A DNA stretch of 64,000 bases from NCBI GenBank assembly GCA_022793995.1, contig JAAWDY010000016.1, positions 1 through 64,000 on the forward strand, given 5' to 3'. The first letter of the stretch is position 1, and each line of letters begins with the position of its first letter. The stretch is from Coprococcus sp. GTDB taxonomy: Bacteria > Bacillota > Clostridia > Lachnospirales > Lachnospiraceae. Of this stretch, positions 45,832-54,430 are shown piece after piece. The translations under genes were made by a program, and so were the position numbers. Below the pieces are notes generated by a model. That model searched no databases and was not told the DNA's origin. It was given only the letters and a program-made list of their open reading frames with translations.

Positions 45832-47364
45832 TTATTTCCCCAGCGCCGTTTTCTGCGGAACCTGCGTCGGCTTATCATAGCAGGCAAAGATTTCCTCCAT
45901 TTTCTGTGGATCCGGCTTAGGAGTCAGAAGGCTTACTACCGGGACGATGATAAGTCCTGCCAGCATCGTGACTGCGCCGCAGTTGATCGGCGAGCGCATG
46001 AGCTCAGGGAAGATCTGCGGGGACAGCATATCCAGGATCATGATGATGGAGCCGAACAGGAACGATACCCAGCAGGAAAGCGCAGAGGTCTTTTTCCAGT
46101 AAAGGGAGTACAGGAAAGGCGCAAGGAAAGAACCGGCAAGGGCTCCCCAGGAAATTCCCATGAGCTGCGCGATGAAGGTCACGGAACTCTTGTATTGGAT
46201 GAGCGCTATAATCGCTGATATCGCAATAAATACGACAACCAGGATACGGATATATAAAAGCTGTGTTTTCTCACTCATCTTTTTAATAAAATTATCTTTC
46301 AAAAAATCAATGGTGAGCGTAGAGCTTGACGCAATCACCAAAGAGGAAAGCGTCGACATGGAAGCGGACAGCACCAGGATAACCACCAAGGCGATCAGTG
46401 CAGGGCTGAGATTCTGCAGCATGGTAGGGATGACAGAATCATAACCATTTGACGCAATGTCGATCTGGTCGGAGAAAAGACGTCCAAACCCACCGAGGAA
46501 ATAGCATCCGCCTGCGACGACAAGCGCGAATAGTGTAGAAATGATCGTTCCCTTTGTGATTGCCTCTTCATTTTTAATCGCATAAAATTTCTGTACCATC
46601 TGAGGAAGTCCCCAAGTACCCAGAGAAGTTAGGATGACAACGAACATCAAATTCAGCGGGTCGGGACCGAAGAAGGAGGCGAATACGCCGGGGGTAGATG
46701 CCACAGTTTCGTCTGTCGCCTGCGCCAGGCCGTCAAGCGCCGTCATAAATCCGCCTTTACTGTTCAAGACTGCAGCAATGACCGTCACGATCCCCACGAG
46801 CATGATAATACCCTGGATGAAATCGTTGATGGCAGTCGCCATATATCCACCGGCGATGACATAGATTGCAGTGAGCACAGCCATCAGTATGATGCAGACG
46901 GAGTAGTCGATGTCGAACGCCATGCCGAACAGACGAGAAAGCCCATTATACAGTGACGCGGTGTAGGGGATCAGGAAAATGAAAATGATGACAGAGGCCA
47001 TGATCTTTAAGGGCTGACTTTCAAAACGCTGCCCGAAAAACTGCGGCATGGTCGCTGAATCTAGATGCTGCGTCATGATCCTCGTTCTTCTTCCCAGGAC
47101 GACCCAGGCAAGAAGCGAACCGATGACCGCGTTCCCGATTCCGGCCCAAGTAGCGGCGATTCCATAGCGCCATCCGAACTGTCCTGCATATCCGACAAAT
47201 ACGACGGCTGAGAAATAGGAGGTTCCGTATGCGAAAGCGGTAAGCCATGGGCCTACCGAACGTCCACCCAGGACGAATCCATTGACGTCAGTTGCATTCT
47301 TACGGCAGTACAAACCAATGCCGATCAGAACAGCAAAATAAATAATCAGAATAATTAGTTTCAT
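45832..47364 (-). CDS. sodium:solute symporter (SSS family)
   Basis: A 510-residue transporter with about thirteen membrane helices that should couple uptake of a small organic solute to sodium entry. The YFAVLIGIGLY first helix, the FVLGGRSVGPW loop and GTSYFSAVVFVGYAG are typical of the PutP/PanF group. Substrate could be proline, pantothenate or a carboxylate. It is convergent with the acyl-CoA synthetase across a shared terminator, so co-regulation is not implied. AAAGGGAG precedes the ATG on the minus strand. Confidence 0.85.
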   Translation of the reverse strand: MKLIILIIYFAVLIGIGLYCRKNATDVNGFVLGGRSVGPWLTAFAYGTSYFSAVVFVGYAGQFGWRYGIAATWAGIGNAVIGSLLAWVVLGRRTRIMTQHLDSATMPQFFGQRFESQPLKIMASVIIFIFLIPYTASLYNGLSRLFGMAFDIDYSVCIILMAVLTAIYVIAGGYMATAINDFIQGIIMLVGIVTVIAAVLNSKGGFMTALDGLAQATDETVASTPGVFASFFGPDPLNLMFVVILTSLGTWGLPQMVQKFYAIKNEEAITKGTIISTLFALVVAGGCYFLGGFGRLFSDQIDIASNGYDSVIPTMLQNLSPALIALVVILVLSASMSTLSSLVIASSSTLTIDFLKDNFIKKMSEKTQLLYIRILVVVFIAISAIIALIQYKSSVTFIAQLMGISWGALAGSFLAPFLYSLYWKKTSALSCWVSFLFGSIIMILDMLSPQIFPELMRSPINCGAVTMLAGLIIVPVVSLLTPKPDPQKMEEIFACYDKPTQVPQKTALGK

Positions 47365-47491
47365 AGTGTCTCCCTTTCCTTAATTAAATAGTAAAATGAT
47401 TTAGAGATTAAAAGCGATATCTCTTAAAAGCTATAGACAATTTAACACATAAAATCGTAGAAGTCAAGAAAATAGGAAGAATTTTGAGGTA

Positions 47492-47531
47492 CAGTATGGT
47501 ATACTGTAAATAGTAACGGTATACTATACTG
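47492..47531 (+). promoter_or_regulatory. inverted repeat operator-like site before the EI-like gene
   Basis: cagtatggtatactg (47492-47506) and cggtatactatactg (47517-47531) form an inverted repeat with few mismatches and a ten-base centre. Each arm is itself close to the GTATAC-type half-sites known for GntR-family regulators. No regulator gene is next to it. Confidence 0.45.
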
Positions 47532-47633
47532 AAAAGCATGCAGAGTATGTAAAACGGTAAAATACTTTTGAATGGACCATTTTGTTTGGCAGTTTACCAG
47601 GAAACAGAGGAAAAAATTACGGAGGAGACGATC

Positions 47634-49253
47634 ATGATGAAATATCAGGGGAAGTCTGTATATAAGGGAACCGCGATTGGACCCGCTGTTGTGATAGGGA
47701 ATCAAGACTGGAGAATAACACGCAAAACGGCCACAAATTCTGAGAAAGAGATTCAAAAGGTCATGCAGGGTGTAAAATCGGCGCAGGAAGAGCTGCGGAT
47801 ACTCTATGAGAAGACGCTTGAGGAAATGGGAGAGAGCAGCGCGGCGATTTTTGAAGTACAGCAGATGATGCTGGATGACGAGGAGTACCTGGAGGCAGTT
47901 TGCCATTTGATCCGGACAGAGAGAGTAAACGCGGAGTACGCCGTATATGCGGCCAGGAACCATTTTTTCAGGATGCTATCCACAATGGAAGACGGTTATA
48001 TGAGGGAGAGGGCGGCGGATGTGAAGGATATGTCAGACCGTCTGATCCGGAATATTCTTGGCGGCAGCGATCCGGAACTTGAACTGAAAGAGCCGTCGGT
48101 CGTTGTGGCAGATGATTTAAGTCCGAGCGAAGTGATCCGGCTGGGAAAAGAAAAGATTCTTGCCGTTGTCACGGTTCATGGGTCGATCAATTCCCATACC
48201 GCGATTCTGACACGGATGATGGGAGCCCCGACGCTAGTCTGTGTCCCCATGGAACTGGATAAAATCCACACGGGGATGGCGGTCATTGTAGATGGTGTAC
48301 AAGGAGAAGCAGTCTTTGAACCGGATGAAGGCATGTGTGAGAAAATAAAGCGCAGGATGCAGAAAGAGCAGGAAGATAAGCGCCGCTTGCGGGAACTGAA
48401 AGGCAAAGAAAACATTACCTTAAGCGGGAAAAGCATCCATGTGTATGCAAATATCGGAAGCGCGGCAGACGTGGGAGACGCTTTGGAGAATGACGCGGGC
48501 GGGATTGGGCTATTCCGCAGTGAATGCCTGTATCTGGGGAGAAATGATTACCCATCAGAAGATGAACAGTTTCAAACCTACAGAAAGGTTCTTGAGTCCA
48601 TGGGCGGGAAGAACGTAATGATCCGTACATTTGATATCGGAACGGAGAAAGGGGCAGATTACTTCCAACTCAAAAAAGAGGAGAATCCGGCGCTCGGATA
48701 CCGTGGAATCCGCATCTGCCTGAAACGGCCGGATCTATTTAAGATACAGCTGCGCGCCTTGTTCCGCGCCGCCATTTACGGGAATCTTTCCATCATGTAC
48801 CCGATGATTACTTCAATGGAAGAAGTAGAGAAGGTTTATGAGATTGTAGAAGAAGTCAAGAGGGAACTGCATGAGAGGCAGGTAATATTCAGGACTCCAA
48901 GGCAAGGACTTATGCTCGAGACGCCCGCGGCTGTGATGATAAGCGATAAACTGGCGCGGATAGCAGATTTTTTCAGCATTGGGACGAACGATCTGACCCA
49001 ATATACGCTTGCAGTCGATAGACTCAATGAGGATCTGGAGGACTTCTATGATCCACATCATGAGGCGGTACTTCGCATGATCCAGATGGCGGCTGACAAT
49101 GCCCATAAGTATGGGAAATGGGTCGGGATCTGCGGGGAGCTGGGGGCGGATCTAGAACTAACCGAACGGTTTATAAAAATGGGGATCGACGGCCTTTCCG
49201 TCTCGCCTTCTGCGATACTGCCGCTTAGAAAACGTATCCGAGAGATCTTATAA
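47634..49253 (+). CDS. ptsI: PTS enzyme I-like phosphotransferase
   Basis: This 539-residue protein has the full enzyme I layout: N-terminal HPr-binding helices (about residues 25-140), the phospho-histidine domain, and a PEP-binding barrel with GIGLFRSECLYLG, YRGIRICLKRPDLF and FFSIGTNDLTQYTLA. The active histidine is H188 in HGSINSHTAI, instead of the usual GGRTSHTAI. The cysteine motif near the C-terminus reads GICGELGADL. HPr is not adjacent. It may be the general enzyme I, or a specialised copy for a dedicated PTS or for regulation. The start at 47634 has GGAGGAG. A longer frame from 47568 has none. Confidence 0.82.
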   Translation: MMKYQGKSVYKGTAIGPAVVIGNQDWRITRKTATNSEKEIQKVMQGVKSAQEELRILYEKTLEEMGESSAAIFEVQQMMLDDEEYLEAVCHLIRTERVNAEYAVYAARNHFFRMLSTMEDGYMRERAADVKDMSDRLIRNILGGSDPELELKEPSVVVADDLSPSEVIRLGKEKILAVVTVHGSINSHTAILTRMMGAPTLVCVPMELDKIHTGMAVIVDGVQGEAVFEPDEGMCEKIKRRMQKEQEDKRRLRELKGKENITLSGKSIHVYANIGSAADVGDALENDAGGIGLFRSECLYLGRNDYPSEDEQFQTYRKVLESMGGKNVMIRTFDIGTEKGADYFQLKKEENPALGYRGIRICLKRPDLFKIQLRALFRAAIYGNLSIMYPMITSMEEVEKVYEIVEEVKRELHERQVIFRTPRQGLMLETPAAVMISDKLARIADFFSIGTNDLTQYTLAVDRLNEDLEDFYDPHHEAVLRMIQMAADNAHKYGKWVGICGELGADLELTERFIKMGIDGLSVSPSAILPLRKRIREIL

Positions 49254-49269
49254 AAAGACGGTGAAAGCT

Positions 49270-49300
49270 GTGGGGCTGTCGAGTATTCCGGCAGCCCCGC
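49270..49300. terminator. hairpin between the EI-like gene and the dehydrogenase
   Basis: ggggctg (49272-49278) pairs with cagcccc (49292-49298), extended by one G-C and one U-G pair, between convergent stops. The T run is poor. Confidence 0.55.
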
Positions 49301-49319
49301 ATTGGTTTCTGTGAAGTAG

Positions 49320-50360
49320 TTAATCAAACACTACAACGCCTTTCAAATAGCTGGTATCTCCATTTTCCATCATTTCATAAGCCTTGTGCATATCTTCTGG
49401 TTTGAAGCGATGGGTAATGAAGCCTCCCTCAGGAAGATATCCTTTTTCATATGCTTCGACGGCTTCTCTCATAAGTCCCTCTGTGTCCGGGATAAAGCCG
49501 GGATGTACAAAATGCAGCTCAGGGCAGCGGCACATAAGCTCGAAGCCAAGTGCGGTCGGCCACATTTCGTGTTTATCGTACACGGAAGAAGCGGCGATCA
49601 TTCCACGGTCCTCGGCCGTAGGCATCTTCATCAAAGATACGGCAAGCTGCAATCCATCCAGTCCCTTAGACAGCTCAATAGCCCTGTCAAATCCTGTGCC
49701 TCCCGTCAGTTTTAATGCCTCCGGGATTGCATTTGGATCGCTGGAATCAAACGCGTAATCCGCGCCCAGTTCAAGCGCCCTCTGCCGGCGCTCCTGGAGC
49801 GGATCGAAGGCAACGACATTCTTTACATTGTGTGCTTTCAGAAGACTTAAACACACCTGTCCCATATAGCCGCAGCCGACAACCGCGATAAAGCCGCCTT
49901 CCGGCGGGGTGACCGCGCGGACGATATTACAGCAGCACATCACAGGCTCCGCCAAACAGTCATATTCGGAGACATTGTCGGGCAGCTTAACCAGGGGAGC
50001 AAATTCACTGGAAATAATATGAGACGCAAAAGCGCCTCCGCCGGCGCCGGACACTCTGTCGCCAGGCTGAAAACGGGTAACCTCGCTTCCTACTTTTTCG
50101 ACGATTCCTGTAGGCTCATGCCCAAAGGAAGCAGGGTAGGGAACCGAGTCGATGATACAGGAAAATCCAAGGGGGCCTTTCATAACCATAGAGCCTTCGC
50201 CCTCATAAGTAGGCATTTCACTCCGGCAGATCCCTGCGATCGTGATACGCAGTACGATTTCATGAGGCCCTGGTTCCGGTAGAGGTTCTGTAAAGACTTC
50301 AAGCTTTTTTGCCGCAGTCATGCGGACAACACGTCTTTCTAAGGTGTTTGCAGAATTCAT
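49320..50360 (-). CDS. zinc-dependent medium-chain dehydrogenase
   Basis: A 346-residue MDR-family enzyme. The catalytic zinc ligands sit in AGICRSEMPTYEG and FGHEPTG. The Rossmann motif VVGCGYMGQ is near residue 164. The four structural-zinc cysteines common to alcohol dehydrogenases are missing, replaced by a short GAGGGAF loop. Substrate is probably a polyol or hydroxy-acid, unknown here. The ATG at 50360 is ten bases from AGGAG, while a GTG at 50369 is too close to it. Confidence 0.8.
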   Translation of the reverse strand: MNSANTLERRVVRMTAAKKLEVFTEPLPEPGPHEIVLRITIAGICRSEMPTYEGEGSMVMKGPLGFSCIIDSVPYPASFGHEPTGIVEKVGSEVTRFQPGDRVSGAGGGAFASHIISSEFAPLVKLPDNVSEYDCLAEPVMCCCNIVRAVTPPEGGFIAVVGCGYMGQVCLSLLKAHNVKNVVAFDPLQERRQRALELGADYAFDSSDPNAIPEALKLTGGTGFDRAIELSKGLDGLQLAVSLMKMPTAEDRGMIAASSVYDKHEMWPTALGFELMCRCPELHFVHPGFIPDTEGLMREAVEAYEKGYLPEGGFITHRFKPEDMHKAYEMMENGDTSYLKGVVVFD

Positions 50361-50394
50361 AAGATTCACGCTCCTTTTGATAAATCATTGACAG

Positions 50395-50456
50395 AATTGA
50401 CATTTATAATAGCAACATTACAAATGTCATACAATTATTTGAAGGAAATGTCAATT
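50395..50456 (-). promoter_or_regulatory. TGACATTT half-sites upstream of the dehydrogenase
   Basis: aattgacattt (50395-50405) and aaatgtcaatt (50446-50456) are perfect inverted repeats, and a third half-site aaatgtcat lies at 50422-50430. They cover the likely minus-strand promoter of the dehydrogenase gene, so an operator is plausible. Confidence 0.45.
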
Positions 50457-50507
50457 ATTTATCGGAGTTTAACGGGCATCTTTTTGTCTGTTCTTTCTGG
50501 TGCAAGA

Positions 50508-51809
50508 TTACATCACTTCCAATGCCGGATCGACGCCCTCGTCTGCTTCTTTTGCTTTTTGTTTTTTAAGGAGCACCATAAATATCCAGAGGAAGACGTT
50601 AAAAGCGAGCGCCGCCCCGATAAACATAAGAATGAGGTTCTTGTATGCGCCTACCGTATTTCCGCCCTTTTCAAGAATATTGGCGCCCAGGATATACATA
50701 AAGGTATCCGGAATCGTCATGACTGCGGAGAAGATGCCGACTGCGGTTCCACGGGCAACCCTGGGAATACGGCTCTCGGAAATCATAGAATTCCTGGCTG
50801 GCTGCGCGATACCGAACGCGCCGCGAAGGAGAAGGATTACGATGACGACCGCGAACGCTGTGGATGGTCCCCATGGAACAAAGAACAGCAGGAGGAGTCC
50901 GCCGATAAAGAACAGATAAGCGACCTGTACGGGAATCGTAGCGGTGTGAAGCTTATCGGTTATACGTCCGGCCAAAGGAGCACAAACCACCCGCATCCCC
51001 TGGTTGGCAAAGGTGATGATAAACGCGATGACCGCTGTCGGAACCAGAAAATAGGTATTCATGAGCGGCTGGATATACGAAGTAGCTTCCGTACACATGG
51101 TAAGTCCCATACCTGTGATGAGAAGACAGATCATCATAGGGCTTTTGATGACCTTGGGAATCATTTTCAGACTAAAAGTACTTGCCTTGTCCCCGATTGT
51201 CCCTCGGTTTTCCTTATCTCCGAAATGAAGAATCAGGCTGGATATGACGCACATCACGATATAAAGAGCCATCATGGCGCGCAGGCCGGTTACAGAAGAC
51301 GTTGCGGCAATGATCGCGGAAGAGATCAGGCCCGTGGAAATCGATACGATACCAATCAGCATATAATAATAGCCGAATACACGCCCCTCTTGCTCACGGG
51401 TGCCGATGCGCACCAAAACCTTCATCCAGGAACCGGATGTAAACAGGACGCCGACCACACCAAGCGCCAGATAAATCATCCTCATAGCGGAAAAACCTGG
51501 AATGGTACACACGGCGATCCCGAGGATAGAGCATCCCAGATTACTGGCGTGGATCAGAAGGTGGGAAGGCACTTTGTCCGCAAGGGGACCGCCCAGCAGG
51601 TAGCAGACAACCGCGCAGGAGCTAAAAGCGCTGATGATCGCGCCGAGCTGAGAATCGTTGAATCCAAATGCTTCAAGCCCTAATTGATAATAATAGGTAA
51701 AAAAGTACCCGATTCCTACGGTTCCGGCAAAACTACAGGCAACGCCTACAATGAGGAGCCACTGTTTCGGGGATAGTTTTGCCATTGCTTTTTCATTTGT
51801 TGACGACAT
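50508..51809 (-). CDS. MFS transporter
   Basis: A 433-residue major facilitator with about twelve helices in two halves. The loop between helices 2 and 3 reads GGPLADKVPSHLL, and the corresponding second-half motif is APLAGRITDKL. It lies upstream of the dehydrogenase on the same strand, so the dehydrogenase may act on what it carries. The intergenic gap of 147 bases holds repeats and a separate promoter. Substrate is unknown. GGAGGA precedes the ATG. Confidence 0.85.
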   Translation of the reverse strand: MSSTNEKAMAKLSPKQWLLIVGVACSFAGTVGIGYFFTYYYQLGLEAFGFNDSQLGAIISAFSSCAVVCYLLGGPLADKVPSHLLIHASNLGCSILGIAVCTIPGFSAMRMIYLALGVVGVLFTSGSWMKVLVRIGTREQEGRVFGYYYMLIGIVSISTGLISSAIIAATSSVTGLRAMMALYIVMCVISSLILHFGDKENRGTIGDKASTFSLKMIPKVIKSPMMICLLITGMGLTMCTEATSYIQPLMNTYFLVPTAVIAFIITFANQGMRVVCAPLAGRITDKLHTATIPVQVAYLFFIGGLLLLFFVPWGPSTAFAVVIVILLLRGAFGIAQPARNSMISESRIPRVARGTAVGIFSAVMTIPDTFMYILGANILEKGGNTVGAYKNLILMFIGAALAFNVFLWIFMVLLKKQKAKEADEGVDPALEVM

Positions 51810-52059
51810 AGTTCATTCCTCCATTTTCTTTCGTTGTACTAGGACGGGGTATTCCTCCATAAATCACTCGTGTACGGTATGCACACTGTGTTATATGGCT
51901 TTTTATCCCGGCATCATTATATCAATGTTGAAAGAAATCATCATTGTGTCCCGGGCACAGTAGCACGGGAAGAAATGTGCAAGAACCACAATGAATGAAA
52001 ATAAAATACAGGATATACTGAAAAGGAAAATACAAAAGATGTATTACGAGGAGGAACAT

Positions 52060-53025
52060 ATGAAGTATACGAAATTAGGAAATTCTGACATGAACATTTC
52101 CAGAATTTGCCTGGGATGCTTGAGTTTGGGGGATGCGGCGAAAGAAGGGAATAATCCTTGGCTTCTGAATCAGGAAACAACGGATGCAGTCTTTGGCAAA
52201 GCATTGGAAATGGGGATCAATTTTTTTGACACGGCAAATTATTACAATGGAGGCACTAGTGAGATCTATCTGGGAAATGCGGTGAAAAAGCTGGCAAAAC
52301 GTGAAGAGATCTATCTTGCGACGAAAGTGTACTATAATGAAGGAGCCTTGTCGAGGGAAGCGATTCTAAGAGAGGTGGACGCGTCACTAAAACGCCTGCA
52401 GACGGACTATATTGATTTATATATTATTCATCGCTGGGACTACAGCCATCCGATCGAAGAGACGATGCAGGCGCTCCACGATATAATTAAGGCAGGCAAA
52501 GTGCGCTATATCGGAGCGTCCGCTATGTACGCTTATCAGTTCCTAAAAGCACAGGAGACGGCCAGACATCACGGCTGGACACCGTTTATCTCCATGCAGG
52601 ATCATTATAATCTAATCTACCGTGAAGATGAAAGAGAACTGTTCCCTCTCCTTACCGAAGAAAATATACAGATCACGCCCTATTCCCCTCTTGCGGCAGG
52701 TCGCCTTGCACGTTTGTGGGACAGCGGATCATTACGGTCAAAAGGGGACTCCTTCCATAAGAAAGTATATGACACAAATAAAGAGATCGACTATCCGATC
52801 GTAGAACGCGTACATGAAACAGCCGAAAAGTATGGGGTGCCGATGTCACAAATCGCACTGGCGTGGCTGCTGTCAAAAGACGTGCTGGCCGCCCCGGTCG
52901 TTGGAGTATCGAAGATGAAACATCTGGAGGATGCTGTTGCGGCGGTGGATTTAAAACTGGAGGAACAAGATATCGCGTATCTGGAAGAACTGTATGTACC
53001 GCATAAAGTACAAGGCGCACTGTAG
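52060..53025 (+). CDS. aldo/keto reductase
   Basis: A 321-residue TIM-barrel oxidoreductase using NAD(P)H. The catalytic tetrad is visible as D (FFDTANYYNGG), Y in the same stretch, K in LATKVYYN, and H in YIIHRWDYSHP. The NADP-binding region near LSKDVLAAPVVGVSKM is present. It is of the YhdN/YdhF-like type. The ATG at 52060 follows GAGGAGGAAC. An in-frame ATG at 51991 would add 23 residues that are unlike the family. It is divergent from the MFS gene. Confidence 0.88.
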   Translation: MKYTKLGNSDMNISRICLGCLSLGDAAKEGNNPWLLNQETTDAVFGKALEMGINFFDTANYYNGGTSEIYLGNAVKKLAKREEIYLATKVYYNEGALSREAILREVDASLKRLQTDYIDLYIIHRWDYSHPIEETMQALHDIIKAGKVRYIGASAMYAYQFLKAQETARHHGWTPFISMQDHYNLIYREDERELFPLLTEENIQITPYSPLAAGRLARLWDSGSLRSKGDSFHKKVYDTNKEIDYPIVERVHETAEKYGVPMSQIALAWLLSKDVLAAPVVGVSKMKHLEDAVAAVDLKLEEQDIAYLEELYVPHKVQGAL

Positions 53026-53035
53026 TAAAAACTTA

Positions 53036-53086
53036 TTGACATAAAGTATAACATCAGATAGAATTTGAAATAAAGATAATGTTATA
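53036..53086 (+). promoter_or_regulatory. promoter and inverted repeat of the toxin-like operon
   Basis: TTGACA (53036-53041), 17-base spacer and TAGAAT (53059-53064) form a strong promoter. The arms TATAACAT (53047-53054) and ATGTTATA (53079-53086) flank the -10 region. This is a plausible operator for the HTH domain of the next protein, giving autoregulation. Confidence 0.6.
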
Positions 53087-53124
53087 TTCTACAGTTAGAA
53101 TAATTTGATGTAAGAGGCAGAAGT

Positions 53125-54027
53125 ATGCAAACGCTGATTAAGAAGATAAGATTATACCTGAATATGAGCCAGCTTGAGTTTGCCGAGCTATTAAGTGTCA
53201 CTTTTGCTACAGTAAACCGCTGGGAGAACGGGCATACCGAGCCCAACAAGCCCGCACAGTCTAAAATGTATAATCTGTGTAAAGAAAAATCTGTTCCGGT
53301 CTATGATATGACTTTAGAAGGAATTGCTGAAGTATCTGCCCGGATCAAGCTGGAAACGGACCGCATTCTCCTTTATCATGGTTCTAAATCAGGCATAAAG
53401 GGCAGTATTGAGCCAAAGAGCAGAAAACAATGTGATTTTGGCAGAGGCTTTTATATGGGTACAGATCCGAATCAGGCACTTACTTTGATCTGTGATTACG
53501 ATAAATCTAAGTTTTATATTGTTTCCATCGCTGCAGGTACATTAGCGCATCTGGATGTATCGGCAGACATCGACTGGGCGATGCTTGTTGCATATAATAG
53601 AGGCAGGATGGAAAAAATAAAGGGAACGTCTTTTTATAATAAATACCGTGATATGGCGGCGGATACGGATCTTATTATAGGCAGTATCGCGGATGACCGC
53701 ATGTTCTATGTGATTGATAACTTCTTTATCGGCAATGTGACAGATTCGGCGTTGATTCATAGTTTGTCTGCCTTACAGCTTGGCAGGCAGTACGTGACTG
53801 TTTCAAAGAAAGGCTGTGATGCTGTCCGCATAGAGTCAGAGATTACGTTTTCGTATCTTGAAAGACTGTATATGAAAGAAGCTGCAGAAAAGAATAGGGC
53901 AAAGGGTATCTCTCTTGCAAACGATATTTCTAAAAAATATCGCCGCGAGGGTAAATATTTTGATGAAATTCTTGATGAAGCAAGAGCCGGAGGTAAAGAT
54001 GAACGAACTCGAATTAAAGCTCTGTGA
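53125..54027 (+). CDS. HTH-DUF3990 protein, likely ADP-ribosyltransferase-type toxin
   Basis: A 300-residue fusion. Residues 1-62 are an XRE-type helix-turn-helix (LNMSQLEFAELLSVTFATVNRWENG). Residues 80-245 match DUF3990, a domain related to ADP-ribosyltransferases, with LYHGSKSGIKGS, DFGRGFYMGTDPNQAL, IGSIADDRMFYV and the late LGRQYVTVSKKG. The region after 250 is charged and helical. Carrying the DNA-binding domain on the toxin-like chain itself is uncommon and suggests it represses its own promoter. It overlaps the next gene by 29 bases, typical of a toxin-antitoxin pair. Toxicity is inferred. Confidence 0.7.
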   Translation: MQTLIKKIRLYLNMSQLEFAELLSVTFATVNRWENGHTEPNKPAQSKMYNLCKEKSVPVYDMTLEGIAEVSARIKLETDRILLYHGSKSGIKGSIEPKSRKQCDFGRGFYMGTDPNQALTLICDYDKSKFYIVSIAAGTLAHLDVSADIDWAMLVAYNRGRMEKIKGTSFYNKYRDMAADTDLIIGSIADDRMFYVIDNFFIGNVTDSALIHSLSALQLGRQYVTVSKKGCDAVRIESEITFSYLERLYMKEAAEKNRAKGISLANDISKKYRREGKYFDEILDEARAGGKDERTRIKAL

Positions 54028-54421
54028 TATTCAGGGCAGACTTTTTGAACTTTCTGCCGAAAAAAGGTATAACAGCGCTGTATTTGTCAAAACATTCATG
54101 ACCTCTGAAACAGCGAAAGCGCTTGATTCACGGTATAACCGTATGCAATGGGCCGGCGAAGAATACCTGCTGGAAGAGATTGCGTCCGAGGCTGGCGGCG
54201 TACTCCCATCAAGGGGGGAAGTTTTTTCAAAGGATGTACTCTATTGGATTGGGTATATCTACCGATACTGGCATTATTACAGTGGTGAGGACAGTGCAAA
54301 AATTTATAAACAAGCCCCTGTCAAAACGATGAAACGCAATTATGTGATGTTCCATACAATGGATCCGGTTCTTGCCATTGAGGATTTAAAGGAGATACAT
54401 GGACAAAGGACGCCGGAATAG
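53999..54421 (+). CDS. partner of the DUF3990 protein, possible antitoxin
   Basis: A 140-residue protein with ribosome site AGAGCCGGAGG before the ATG at 53999, inside the end of the DUF3990 gene. It is acidic in its first half (MNELELKLCDIQGRLFELS) and contains YWIGYIYRYWHYYSGE and VMFHTMDPVLAIEDL. I do not know a name for the family. The overlap and size fit an antitoxin or immunity protein. Confidence 0.55.
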   Translation: MNELELKLCDIQGRLFELSAEKRYNSAVFVKTFMTSETAKALDSRYNRMQWAGEEYLLEEIASEAGGVLPSRGEVFSKDVLYWIGYIYRYWHYYSGEDSAKIYKQAPVKTMKRNYVMFHTMDPVLAIEDLKEIHGQRTPE

Positions 54422-54430
54422 TGACCCTGT

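Noticed and set aside
50388-51683. Long plus-strand frame opposite the MFS gene (431 residues)
   Set aside because: Antisense to a clear membrane transporter, with His/Arg/Asp-rich composition and no domain.
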